From contig JAFWRA010000191.1 of assembly GCA_017508895.1 (NCBI GenBank), positions 1-17,244 on the forward strand: a DNA stretch of 17,244 bases, written 5' to 3'. This document shows, piece by piece, positions 1 through 7,165 of the stretch (positions are counted from its first letter, which is position 1; each line of letters opens with the position of its first letter). Source of the DNA: Bacteroidales bacterium (GTDB lineage: Bacteria > Bacteroidota > Bacteroidia > Bacteroidales > F082). The notes beneath the pieces were generated by a model, which did not search any database, had not been told where the DNA came from, and saw only the letters and a program-made list of their open reading frames with translations. The translations under genes were made by a program, and so were the position numbers.

Positions 1-2
1 AT

Positions 3-296
3 AAGGATTCTGCATTGGACAAACAACAACTGTTGGACTTGCGTTTGGCAGTCGACCGCCATTTCAAGCAGTTTACCGCCCGCCTCAAGAAAGCTTACCC
101 TAAGCTTACGAATAGCGACCTTGACTATTGTTGCCTTTATCTTTTGGGGCTGACCGATGCCGACATTGCCGCCTTGATGCAACGTGCATATAATACCGTC
201 ATTGAACGCAATGGCAGGATGCGCAAGATATTCGGCAGCGACAATCCACTTCCCATCACCTTGACAGGCATGGCTAAGGATTATATACGCGATTGA
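3..296 (+). CDS. LuxR-like HTH transcriptional regulator, C-terminal end (5' truncated by window edge)
   Basis: The reading frame is open to the left edge, so this is the 3' end of a longer gene; the TTG at 15 is an internal leucine codon, not a start. About 97 residues are visible. The pattern LTNSDLDYCCLYLLGLTDADIAALM followed by AYNTVIERNGRMRKIF (split here across the helices) matches the C-terminal helix-turn-helix of Bacteroidales regulators: a small 'LT..DL' lead helix, G-L-T-x-x-x-I-A as the first HTH helix, and a recognition helix leading into an R-x-R-K basic end. Such domains commonly end larger sensor-like proteins, but that part is outside the window. It lies about 100 bp upstream of a gene preceded by a direct-repeat operator, so it is a plausible regulator of the downstream surface locus. 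That link is inference; the DNA-binding family assignment is fairly secure. Confidence 0.72.
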   Translation, partial: KDSALDKQQLLDLRLAVDRHFKQFTARLKKAYPKLTNSDLDYCCLYLLGLTDADIAALMQRAYNTVIERNGRMRKIFGSDNPLPITLTGMAKDYIRD

Positions 297-319
297 TTAG
301 CATGATGTTAGCAAAATTT

Positions 320-336
320 CCGAACCTTTCCGAACC
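320..336 (+). promoter_or_regulatory. Direct-repeat operator CCGAACC-N3-CCGAACC
   Basis: Two perfect CCGAACC heptamers start at 320 and 330, one helical turn apart. The second starts 16 bp before the -33 TTG at 346. The same arrangement, with CCGCACC heptamers, precedes the gene at 977. The position immediately upstream of -33 suggests an activator site. The binding protein is not identified; the neighbouring HTH regulator is the candidate. Confidence 0.6.
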
Positions 337-345
337 ATCGTTTTG

Positions 346-375
346 TTGCGAGGTCTTTTGAACCCTGTATTTTTG
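346..375 (+). promoter_or_regulatory. Bacteroidota-type promoter for the DUF3244-like gene
   Basis: TTG at 346-348 is followed after exactly 19 bp by TATTTTTG at 368-375, a full match to the Bacteroidota -7 consensus TAnnTTTG. Transcription would start a few bases after 375, leaving a leader of roughly 20 nt before the ATG at 401. Confidence 0.7.
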
Positions 376-400
376 CATCGTGAATTAAACCTATTACACG

Positions 401-784
401 ATGAAAAAAATAACAACATTGATTCTGATGCTCTGCTTGGTTCTTTCGGGAGCATTATGCGACGCCAACAGTTTGGCCGGAACGGAGATGAAAGGAGACG
501 AGACACCTTCCATAGCAATACTAAAAACTAAATGTGGAGGCACTGACAAAAGCGGAAGCATTGCTCCTTCAATTAATGGCCATGTGCTTACAGTGGTGTT
601 CACCGAAAACCTCGGGCAAGTTACTGTTGAAGTTTCCACCACCGATGGAGCCTCGGTGCAATACACCTCAGTGCTTACGCCGAACGGCATGCAAATCTAC
701 ATCCCCAACGCGGGGAATTACATTGTCACTTTTACACTCTCCAACGGGGATGAGTATTATGGGGAGTTTACGGTGACGGATTAG
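401..784 (+). CDS. Small secreted DUF3244-like protein
   Basis: A 127-residue protein with a typical signal peptide: MKK, a hydrophobic run to about residue 18, then the cleavage region around ALCDA. There is no canonical lipobox, because leucine occupies -1 before Cys20. The mature part is about 100 residues of alternating beta-strand-like sequence: SIAPSINGHVLTVVF, GQVTVEVST, then a glycine turn and YIVTFTLSNGDEYYGEF. The layout (an 'I.P.I..N.L.V.F....G.V.V.V' start and an ending 'G.Y.V.F....G..YYGEF') resembles the Bacteroidota-restricted DUF3244 family, thought to be an immunoglobulin-like beta-sandwich of unknown function. No T9SS sorting domain follows, so it is probably periplasmic or released. 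It is preceded by its own operator and promoter and lies just downstream of the HTH regulator. Family assignment is from pattern recognition only. Confidence 0.7.
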   Translation: MKKITTLILMLCLVLSGALCDANSLAGTEMKGDETPSIAILKTKCGGTDKSGSIAPSINGHVLTVVFTENLGQVTVEVSTTDGASVQYTSVLTPNGMQIYIPNAGNYIVTFTLSNGDEYYGEFTVTD

Positions 785-880
785 ATTATTATTACTGGAT
801 TGTTGATTAGGGATGTCAAATCCACCAAACTAGAACAAAAAAAAACGTATTTATCTGACTATTATTATGTTGAATAGAAT

Positions 881-897
881 CCGCACCAATCCGCACC
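881..897 (+). promoter_or_regulatory. Direct-repeat operator CCGCACC-N3-CCGCACC
   Basis: Perfect CCGCACC heptamers start at 881 and 891. The second is 16 bp before TTG at 907, the same geometry as at 320-336. The flank after the second copy is also conserved: ATCATTTTCTTG here against ATCGTTTTGTTG at the other site. The shared module implies co-regulation of the genes at 401 and 977. Confidence 0.6.
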
Positions 898-906
898 ATC
901 ATTTTC

Positions 907-937
907 TTGACAGGCTTTTCTATATAGTCTACCTTCG
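907..937 (+). promoter_or_regulatory. Bacteroidota-type promoter for the first BspA-like gene
   Basis: TTG at 907-909 is followed after 20 bp by TACCTTCG at 930-937, one mismatch from TAnnTTTG. The weaker -7 together with the upstream operator fits an activator-dependent promoter (inference). Confidence 0.55.
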
Positions 938-976
938 TGCGACAAAACACACAGCATGCAACCAAAACTATATAAC

Positions 977-2803
977 ATGAAAAAACTCATTTTATCATTT
1001 GTCATTCTGGCAGGCTTCGCCATGCAAGCCTTGGCCTACGATTTCCAATCGGGAGATCTGTTGTACACAATCATCGGCACCGCTCCGCCTTGCGTAAGGA
1101 TTGACGGGCATGTGGACGGCACGGAAGCGCAAGGGGAGCTTGTCATTCCTGAGTCAGTAGTATATGAGGGTGAAATCTACACGGTGTCGTCCATTAAAAG
1201 AAAAGCCTTTTATCATTGTCGTAATTTGACTGGGAATCTCATAATACCTAACACAATTACGTCAATTTCCATAGAGGCTTTCAGCTATTGTTCAGGTTTT
1301 ACAGGCGATTTGGTAATATCCAACTCCCTTATAGAATTAGGAACTGACAATTTACCAGGAGGCGCTACATTTGAGGGCACTTTCGAAGGATGCGATGGTT
1401 TTTCTCGACTGGTTTTGGGCGAGTCTTTGGAAAAAATAGGATGTTTGTGTTTTTCAGATTGTTCTGGTTTTACGGGACAATTACAATTGCCTGACAGAAT
1501 TAATGAGATTTGGGATTGTGCTTTTGCTGGGTGTTGTGGGTTTAATGGGGACTTGGTTTTTCCCGATTCTTTGAAAGTAATAGGATCAAGCGCATTTAAC
1601 TCTTGTAGTGGTTTTACGGGTAAACTGGAGTTTCCAGAGGCATTGGAAAGAATTGGCAATAACGCTTTTGCGTGGTGTTCGGGCTTCACAGATGTTGAGC
1701 TGCTTCATCAAGTATTTTTTCAACATGGTTTTGGTGTAGGCATTTTCAAGGGATGGAATTTCACAAGTGTGGATATTCCCGATGGGTGGACGACAATAGA
1801 GAACCGAACCTTTGCGTCATGCACGAACTTGAAAAAAATTTGTCTTCCCGAGAGTCTGACCGTCATTGGCCAATATGCTTTTGACGAATGTTATAATCTT
1901 GAAGAAATCGTGTTTTCCGAAGGATTGAAAAGCATTGAAGCCGGTGCTTTTGACGGATGCAAACGTCTCAGAAGCATAAATCTCCCAAAAAGTTTGGTTA
2001 CAATACACGGTTGGGTGTTTCGTCGTTCTGGTCTTTCGGGAAGTGTATTCATCCCAGACGCGGTGGAAAGAGTTGAAATACACGCTTTTGACTCCTGCGC
2101 TTATATCACAAGGATTGTGTTAGGTGAATCTGTCAACTATTTGGCTGAACCTGCCTTTAGAAACACCCATCTTGAATCGATGGTCATCAAGGCTGCCGTT
2201 CCGCCAGAGTTGGACTATTTTTCAACGCCAATCAATATTCCTGTCGATTTGCCCATTTATGTTCCTTGTGGAACACAGGAAACCTACAAAAATGCCGACG
2301 GGTGGAGCGAGTTCACCAATATCCGCGAAGGTGTTACGGACCAACTTTCTGTATTATCCTCCGATGAAACCGCAGGAACGGTCTCCATACTAAAAGAGGC
2401 CACTTGCGAGGACAGAACGATTGAAGTAATAGCAGAGCCCAATGTGGGTTGGGAGTTTTTGTATTGGGAGGCCAACGGGGAATGTGTCTCAAGCGAGAAT
2501 CCATATAGTTTCGTGCTTGAGGAGGATACGGAACTTGTCGCCTATTTCTCGGGTACTGGCGTGGATGAAAAGGAGCAATGGTTCGTCGCCTATCCCAACC
2601 CTACAAGCGGTCTCGTTAACATCACTGGCAAGAACCTGCAATCAGCCGAAGTGTTCAACACCACCAGCCAGCGTATAGCCACGGCCCAAGGCGATGGCAA
2701 ACACATAACCATAGACCTCAACGGCCTGCCTGCTGGCGTCTACTTCGTCAACGCCACTGATATGGATGGACGGATGTCTGTGCGAAAGATAGTGAAAGAG
2801 TAA
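977..2803 (+). CDS. BspA-type leucine-rich-repeat surface protein with T9SS sorting domain
   Basis: A 608-residue secreted protein. I chose the ATG at 977 over 956 because it puts MKK at the start of the signal peptide (residues 1-20, ending QALA) and aligns exactly with the paralogue at 7166, where an in-frame TAA at 7151 excludes the upstream extension. Residues about 68-405 hold some 13-14 LRR_5 (BspA/TpLRR) repeats of the form 'AFxxCSGFTGxLxxPxSLxxIGxx', about 23 residues each, with one irregular unit near 235-265. Residues about 455-528 resemble a divergent InlB B-repeat (GTVSILKEATCED, WEANGE, ELVAYF). Residues from about 535 form a T9SS type A sorting domain (YPNPTSG, GLPAGVYFV, KIVKE end). 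LRR proteins of this type often act in adhesion or binding on the cell surface; the ligand cannot be told. The repeat region is AT-richer than both ends. Confidence 0.9.
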   Translation: MKKLILSFVILAGFAMQALAYDFQSGDLLYTIIGTAPPCVRIDGHVDGTEAQGELVIPESVVYEGEIYTVSSIKRKAFYHCRNLTGNLIIPNTITSISIEAFSYCSGFTGDLVISNSLIELGTDNLPGGATFEGTFEGCDGFSRLVLGESLEKIGCLCFSDCSGFTGQLQLPDRINEIWDCAFAGCCGFNGDLVFPDSLKVIGSSAFNSCSGFTGKLEFPEALERIGNNAFAWCSGFTDVELLHQVFFQHGFGVGIFKGWNFTSVDIPDGWTTIENRTFASCTNLKKICLPESLTVIGQYAFDECYNLEEIVFSEGLKSIEAGAFDGCKRLRSINLPKSLVTIHGWVFRRSGLSGSVFIPDAVERVEIHAFDSCAYITRIVLGESVNYLAEPAFRNTHLESMVIKAAVPPELDYFSTPINIPVDLPIYVPCGTQETYKNADGWSEFTNIREGVTDQLSVLSSDETAGTVSILKEATCEDRTIEVIAEPNVGWEFLYWEANGECVSSENPYSFVLEEDTELVAYFSGTGVDEKEQWFVAYPNPTSGLVNITGKNLQSAEVFNTTSQRIATAQGDGKHITIDLNGLPAGVYFVNATDMDGRMSVRKIVKE

Positions 2804-2823
2804 ATGCCTTTTGTCCTATTTCC

Positions 2824-2843
2824 CACATCTCAACAGAGATGTG
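2824..2843 (+). terminator. Hairpin after first BspA-like gene (possible terminator or leader hairpin)
   Basis: CACATCTC and GAGATGTG form a perfect 8-bp stem around an AACA loop, about 20 nt after the stop codon. No T-tract follows, so termination is uncertain; it could instead be a processing or stabilising hairpin in a continuous transcript into the gene at 2900, for which I see no convincing promoter. Confidence 0.4.
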
Positions 2844-2899
2844 TTGAATAGAGATTTATGAAAACAGTTATATAATTAGTCTTTATAAAGTGTATTCTT

Positions 2900-5800
2900 A
2901 TGAAAAAAAATCTACTATTAGCATTAGGTCTACTGCCGACCTTACTAGCACATTCGCAATCTTGGAGAACCCAAGCAGATTCACTAATAATCAACCATGT
3001 TTTTGCCGACAAGGTTAGTCATGTGGATATATTTAGTTTTCCAGGTATTTTGACAAATAATGATACTATTTTTTTGGTTGACGGTGACACAATACTTATT
3101 CCATATACAAATTGCAATGGATATTTTATAGACCTTATGCCAAGCGCTGGTTGGGCTCACCCATGTAGATACTGTTTTGTAAATATGAATTGTGAGTACA
3201 CATTGTACTGTTCGGATATGCCTCCAATAAATGGCAGTCTGCCTCCTCTTTCATTAATGAATAGACCCAATTTATCATTAGACCCAATTATGATTGATAC
3301 TACTAATAACAGGGTTACGATTGAAGGAGATCACGATCATCTTTGGGCGGTTCTTATCTGTGGTGACGATGTTGGAAACGGGAATGAACAAAGGTTTTGG
3401 TTCGATTTGTCTTGTGTTTATACGGTACTCACAGATAAATACGGTTTTCTAGAAGCAGAATATGACGAAGTGTTAACTCCTCGACATATCATTGTTTCGG
3501 CCCCACAAGACCTCGTTTCTCTATACCAAAAGGAAAATGCTGAATGTGGTGATTTGAATGGCAATGATTCGTATGTCGGTGATTTCTTCAATTACCACAA
3601 TGAATCTATTACTCAACATACCAAAGATAACTTAGAAGATGTATTCGGTTGTTTTTCAGGAGATAATGATTGCATTACAAAATACGCTCATTATGGTCTA
3701 AGAAAATTGAATGAAAATGACCAATTGTTCATTTATATTACAGGGCATGGAAAACAAGATAATCATGATGGCAGATGTTATTTTCCAATCAACACTCAAG
3801 ACAAATCTGATAATCAACGCATTTATGACGATGAATTAGTAGAAATGTTAAGGGGAATCAAGTGCTCTCAGATGACATTAATGATGCAAACCTGTCATTC
3901 TGGAGGATTCGTGGAAAAATTCTTGGATGACATTTCCAATCCAGATTGTCTTTGCAAAAACCGAATAGGTCATTCTGCTTCTTCGGCAAATGGGATATCT
4001 CACAATGACGAGTTTGGAATTCCATGGGTTAGTAATCGTACAGATAATCATTTATATTGGATTGGCGAGTTTACTTATTATTGGACCGCTGCTGCATTGG
4101 GTTATTATCCTGTATTCCACATTGCAGAAACGTCTGGGCACGAAGTGGTTGATATTGGTCCATGGAGTGTTCCTTTATATGGTCGTGGAGTAGGAGACAA
4201 TAGTATGGATTGGAGTGATTATTTCCATAATGAAGACACTGTATCTCATGTTGGTCATGATGTTAACCCCGACATAAATAATGACGGAATACTATCATTG
4301 GAAGAACTTTTTCTTTTCGCTGATGACCTTGATACTTGGTCGTTATTTGGTTATTACAATATTTACCCCGATGTAGATACATTAGACATTGATTTTGAAA
4401 AGGAGTTTCCCCAACAAAGTTATGAGAGCTCTTTCACCAAACAAGCAGCAACTTTAATTGGCTATCAAGGCCAGATAGACAGCATCGCCGATTCAGGCAC
4501 GGCCATGCAACCCTACCGATTGTGTGGCGACATCTGGGTGAGCCCCGGCTCCAAACTCACCATGCGGGACACCGTCCAGTCGCCAAGAGATGTCAAGATA
4601 TACATAAAGCCCTCCGGAAAGTTGACTTTGGACGGTGGAACGCTAACAAACCTGCCCGAAGAAGACAGTCCCATGTGGCAAGGCGTCCAAGTGTGGGGCG
4701 ACGCCCAAAAGTCACAACGTGCAGAAAGCGGAAAATATATGCAGGGGTATTTTGAGTTGAAGAACGGGGCGACCATCGAAAACGCTGTTACAGGCATTGA
4801 CGTATGGAAACCCGGGGACGAGCACTCCACTGGGGGCATCGTGGTCGCCTCCGACGCATCTTTCGTCAACAACACGACCGCAGTGTTTTTCCATCCATAC
4901 GAGAACAAGCAAGAGTCCGCCAACCAACCAGGGACGTACACCGTTCGTGACAACATATCGTCATTCAAAAACTGCGTATTCTCCATCGACAACAACTATA
5001 TAGGTCCCGATTTGTTCGAGATGCACGTCAACTTGTTCAGGGTTCGGGGCGTGAAGTTCCTCGGATGCGACTTCAGGTTCAGTGACACCCCCTTTTCCAA
5101 GCCATGGCCCATGGGTTTACACGCTTGGGACGCTGGTTTTCACATCAGAGGCCTATGCATGCCAAATGTGTCACCGTGCCTTGTGTACGACAAGTCCACT
5201 TTCGACGGGTTCTACAAGGCGGTGGCTTCTGTAACCGAAGGGGCTATCGGTTTGCGCCCCATTTCCGTCAAGGACACCGAATTCAGCAACAACAGCTTCG
5301 GCGTATTCGGGGTGAAGTCAAACTTCGCCACCGTTCTCAACTCTTCATTTAGTATAGGCCAGGACAGCACGCTATGCGCGGCCGGCGTCTATTTGGAATA
5401 CTCTCCCCACTTCACCATCGAACAGGACACTTTTGCCGTAGCAAAATTATTCCCCTACAAAAACTACGGCATTGTCATCAAGGACTCGAGGTCGCAGAAC
5501 ATCATCTACAAGAATGTGCTGAGGAAGCTTTACTGCGCCAACCTATCCGTCGGCAGGAACAGCACCAACAGCTATCGAACAGATATAAACGACAACAGCC
5601 CCCTCATAATGGGGCTTGAGTACCGATGCAACGACAATTCGCAAAACCTTTGCGATTTCTATGTGTTGGCAGACGGAAGCAACGGAATGGGCATACAGAA
5701 AAACCAGGGCGCAACCTGCGTGCCTGCCAACAACACTTTTAGCCAAAACTTGAGCTATAATTTCATGAACTACGCCAATTACGACATCGTTTACTACCAC

Positions 5801-7105
5801 AACCCCGACATGGGAAACGGCAGTCCTTCGGTTGTACACAAGGTGATTCCCACAACAACAACGGACACCATAGGATGCCCGTCCCATTACGACCAAGGAG
5901 GTGGTGGATTGGGCAACGACACGCTGGTTCCAGGCCCTTCTGAAGGGTTCAGAGCCCAACGCGAGGCCGACTATTACGAGGCCTATACAGCATTTCAGTC
6001 GATAAAAGCGCTATATGACAGCCGGATTGACGGAGGCGACACGGAGGCTGAGATGGACGACATCCAATCAGCCACGCCTTCCGACATGTGGGAGCTACGC
6101 GCGCAACTGCTCGGTCATTCCCCCTATCTGACGAATGTGGTTCTGACAAGTGCGGCTGAGCGCGATGACGTCTTCCCGCAGTCGGTCCTCTTCGAGATCC
6201 TCTCCTCCAATCCCGATGAGTTGAGAAACGATACACTCATCAGTTATCTGCGGAACATGGACAATCCACTGCCAGACTACATGATAGGCCTGTTGCAGCA
6301 GATAGCGAGTGGCATCACCGCGAGGACGGCCATGGAGTCTCAAATGGCCTATTACGGCCAGGAGTACCAAAGAGCAGCAGGCGATGTCGTGAGAAGCATA
6401 GCGAACGACTCGGTCATCGACATGAACGCCCTGGTGGCATGGTTGGGAAACATGGACGAACTCGAGTCTGACAGGGAGATTGTCAGTCTCTACATGGAGG
6501 AAGGCAACTTTGAGAATGCCTTATCCTTGGCCAACATGTTGCCGACTCTGTACAACCTGACGGGTGACGACCTCGCCGAACACAATGACTACATGGCAAT
6601 GTTGACCTTGTATAAGAAACTGTTTATCGACGGTCGCAGCATCATGCAGTTGGACATGTTGGAAAGGGCACTTGTGGAACATACGGCTGATTACAGCTCT
6701 GGGACACCGCAGGCCATGGCAAAAGCCATCATGATGGAGGCCTACGGTTATCGTTATTCGGATTGCCCGAGCGGAGTGAATCTCGAGTATCCCGTCAAAG
6801 GATTGGGGCAGATGGGGGCGGTCTTCTCCGATGAAGACATGGACAAGGCCATGGGTTTTTCAGTCAACGTGTCCCCGAATCCAGCAAGGACATGGGTGGC
6901 GATAGACTATACATTGCCTATTGGCGCAAGCAAGGCACAAATAAGGATTGCCGACATATATGGCAAGTCTGTGGCGACCTACAGTCTTCATGGCACCGAA
7001 TCACAGAAAGTGCTTGACTTGCGCGACTTCGTCCCAGGTGTCTACATCTACACGGTCTGTTGTGGCAAACTGTCGCATACTGGCAAGTTGGTCATTGTAA
7101 AATAA
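2900..7105 (+). CDS. Caspase/legumain-like cysteine protease fused to beta-helix, helical stalk and T9SS sorting domain
   Basis: A 1401-residue secreted protein. Signal peptide 1-20 (ends LLAHSQ). Residues about 190-480 look like a clan CD cysteine peptidase: strand LFIYI then TGHG gives catalytic His283, and TLMMQTCHSGGF gives catalytic Cys332. An EF-hand-like loop follows at 458-469 (D458, N460, D462, S466, E469), suggesting calcium binding. Residues about 540-1000 are a right-handed beta-helix-like region of short strands and asparagine turns. After a glycine-rich linker near 980-1000, residues about 1005-1310 are helical and acidic. The last 80 or so residues are a T9SS sorting domain (VSPNPARTW, DFVPGVYIYTV). 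Clan CD includes the T9SS-secreted gingipains, but this is not a gingipain by sequence. Base composition changes sharply near 4460, between protease and helix. Substrate is unknown. The protease call rests on motifs only; full activity is not proven. Confidence 0.8.
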   Translation: MKKNLLLALGLLPTLLAHSQSWRTQADSLIINHVFADKVSHVDIFSFPGILTNNDTIFLVDGDTILIPYTNCNGYFIDLMPSAGWAHPCRYCFVNMNCEYTLYCSDMPPINGSLPPLSLMNRPNLSLDPIMIDTTNNRVTIEGDHDHLWAVLICGDDVGNGNEQRFWFDLSCVYTVLTDKYGFLEAEYDEVLTPRHIIVSAPQDLVSLYQKENAECGDLNGNDSYVGDFFNYHNESITQHTKDNLEDVFGCFSGDNDCITKYAHYGLRKLNENDQLFIYITGHGKQDNHDGRCYFPINTQDKSDNQRIYDDELVEMLRGIKCSQMTLMMQTCHSGGFVEKFLDDISNPDCLCKNRIGHSASSANGISHNDEFGIPWVSNRTDNHLYWIGEFTYYWTAAALGYYPVFHIAETSGHEVVDIGPWSVPLYGRGVGDNSMDWSDYFHNEDTVSHVGHDVNPDINNDGILSLEELFLFADDLDTWSLFGYYNIYPDVDTLDIDFEKEFPQQSYESSFTKQAATLIGYQGQIDSIADSGTAMQPYRLCGDIWVSPGSKLTMRDTVQSPRDVKIYIKPSGKLTLDGGTLTNLPEEDSPMWQGVQVWGDAQKSQRAESGKYMQGYFELKNGATIENAVTGIDVWKPGDEHSTGGIVVASDASFVNNTTAVFFHPYENKQESANQPGTYTVRDNISSFKNCVFSIDNNYIGPDLFEMHVNLFRVRGVKFLGCDFRFSDTPFSKPWPMGLHAWDAGFHIRGLCMPNVSPCLVYDKSTFDGFYKAVASVTEGAIGLRPISVKDTEFSNNSFGVFGVKSNFATVLNSSFSIGQDSTLCAAGVYLEYSPHFTIEQDTFAVAKLFPYKNYGIVIKDSRSQNIIYKNVLRKLYCANLSVGRNSTNSYRTDINDNSPLIMGLEYRCNDNSQNLCDFYVLADGSNGMGIQKNQGATCVPANNTFSQNLSYNFMNYANYDIVYYHNPDMGNGSPSVVHKVIPTTTTDTIGCPSHYDQGGGGLGNDTLVPGPSEGFRAQREADYYEAYTAFQSIKALYDSRIDGGDTEAEMDDIQSATPSDMWELRAQLLGHSPYLTNVVLTSAAERDDVFPQSVLFEILSSNPDELRNDTLISYLRNMDNPLPDYMIGLLQQIASGITARTAMESQMAYYGQEYQRAAGDVVRSIANDSVIDMNALVAWLGNMDELESDREIVSLYMEEGNFENALSLANMLPTLYNLTGDDLAEHNDYMAMLTLYKKLFIDGRSIMQLDMLERALVEHTADYSSGTPQAMAKAIMMEAYGYRYSDCPSGVNLEYPVKGLGQMGAVFSDEDMDKAMGFSVNVSPNPARTWVAIDYTLPIGASKAQIRIADIYGKSVATYSLHGTESQKVLDLRDFVPGVYIYTVCCGKLSHTGKLVIVK

Positions 7106-7117
7106 TTGCTATATTTG
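7088..7117 (+). promoter_or_regulatory. Bacteroidota-type promoter overlapping the end of the protease gene
   Basis: TTG at 7088-7090 and TATATTTG at 7110-7117 are separated by exactly 19 bp and match the consensus fully. The -33 box lies inside the final codons of the upstream gene. It would drive the second BspA paralogue independently. No CCGMACC repeat is present here, unlike the promoters at 346 and 907. Confidence 0.65.
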
Positions 7118-7165
7118 TCACAGTTTTTTGGGTATAAAATATGATAACGATAAATACTAAATAAC

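Noticed and set aside
401..463. Lipoprotein signal in the DUF3244-like protein (Cys20)
   Set aside because: The residues before the cysteine are G-A-L, and leucine at -1 does not fit a lipobox.
956..976. Upstream ATG adding MQPKLYN to the first BspA protein
   Set aside because: The extension would put a polar segment before the signal peptide, and the paralogue at 7166 has an in-frame stop at 7151 that excludes an equivalent extension.
1180..2190. Regularly spaced similar segments that could be mistaken for a tandem or CRISPR-like repeat
   Set aside because: They are codon-level LRR_5 repeats of about 23 residues in an open frame with diverged DNA, without conserved repeat/spacer structure.
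2804..2899. Possible promoter for the protease gene
   Set aside because: I found no TTG-N19-21-TAnnTTTG pair and no CCGMACC repeat; only loose AT-rich matches, so no promoter was called.
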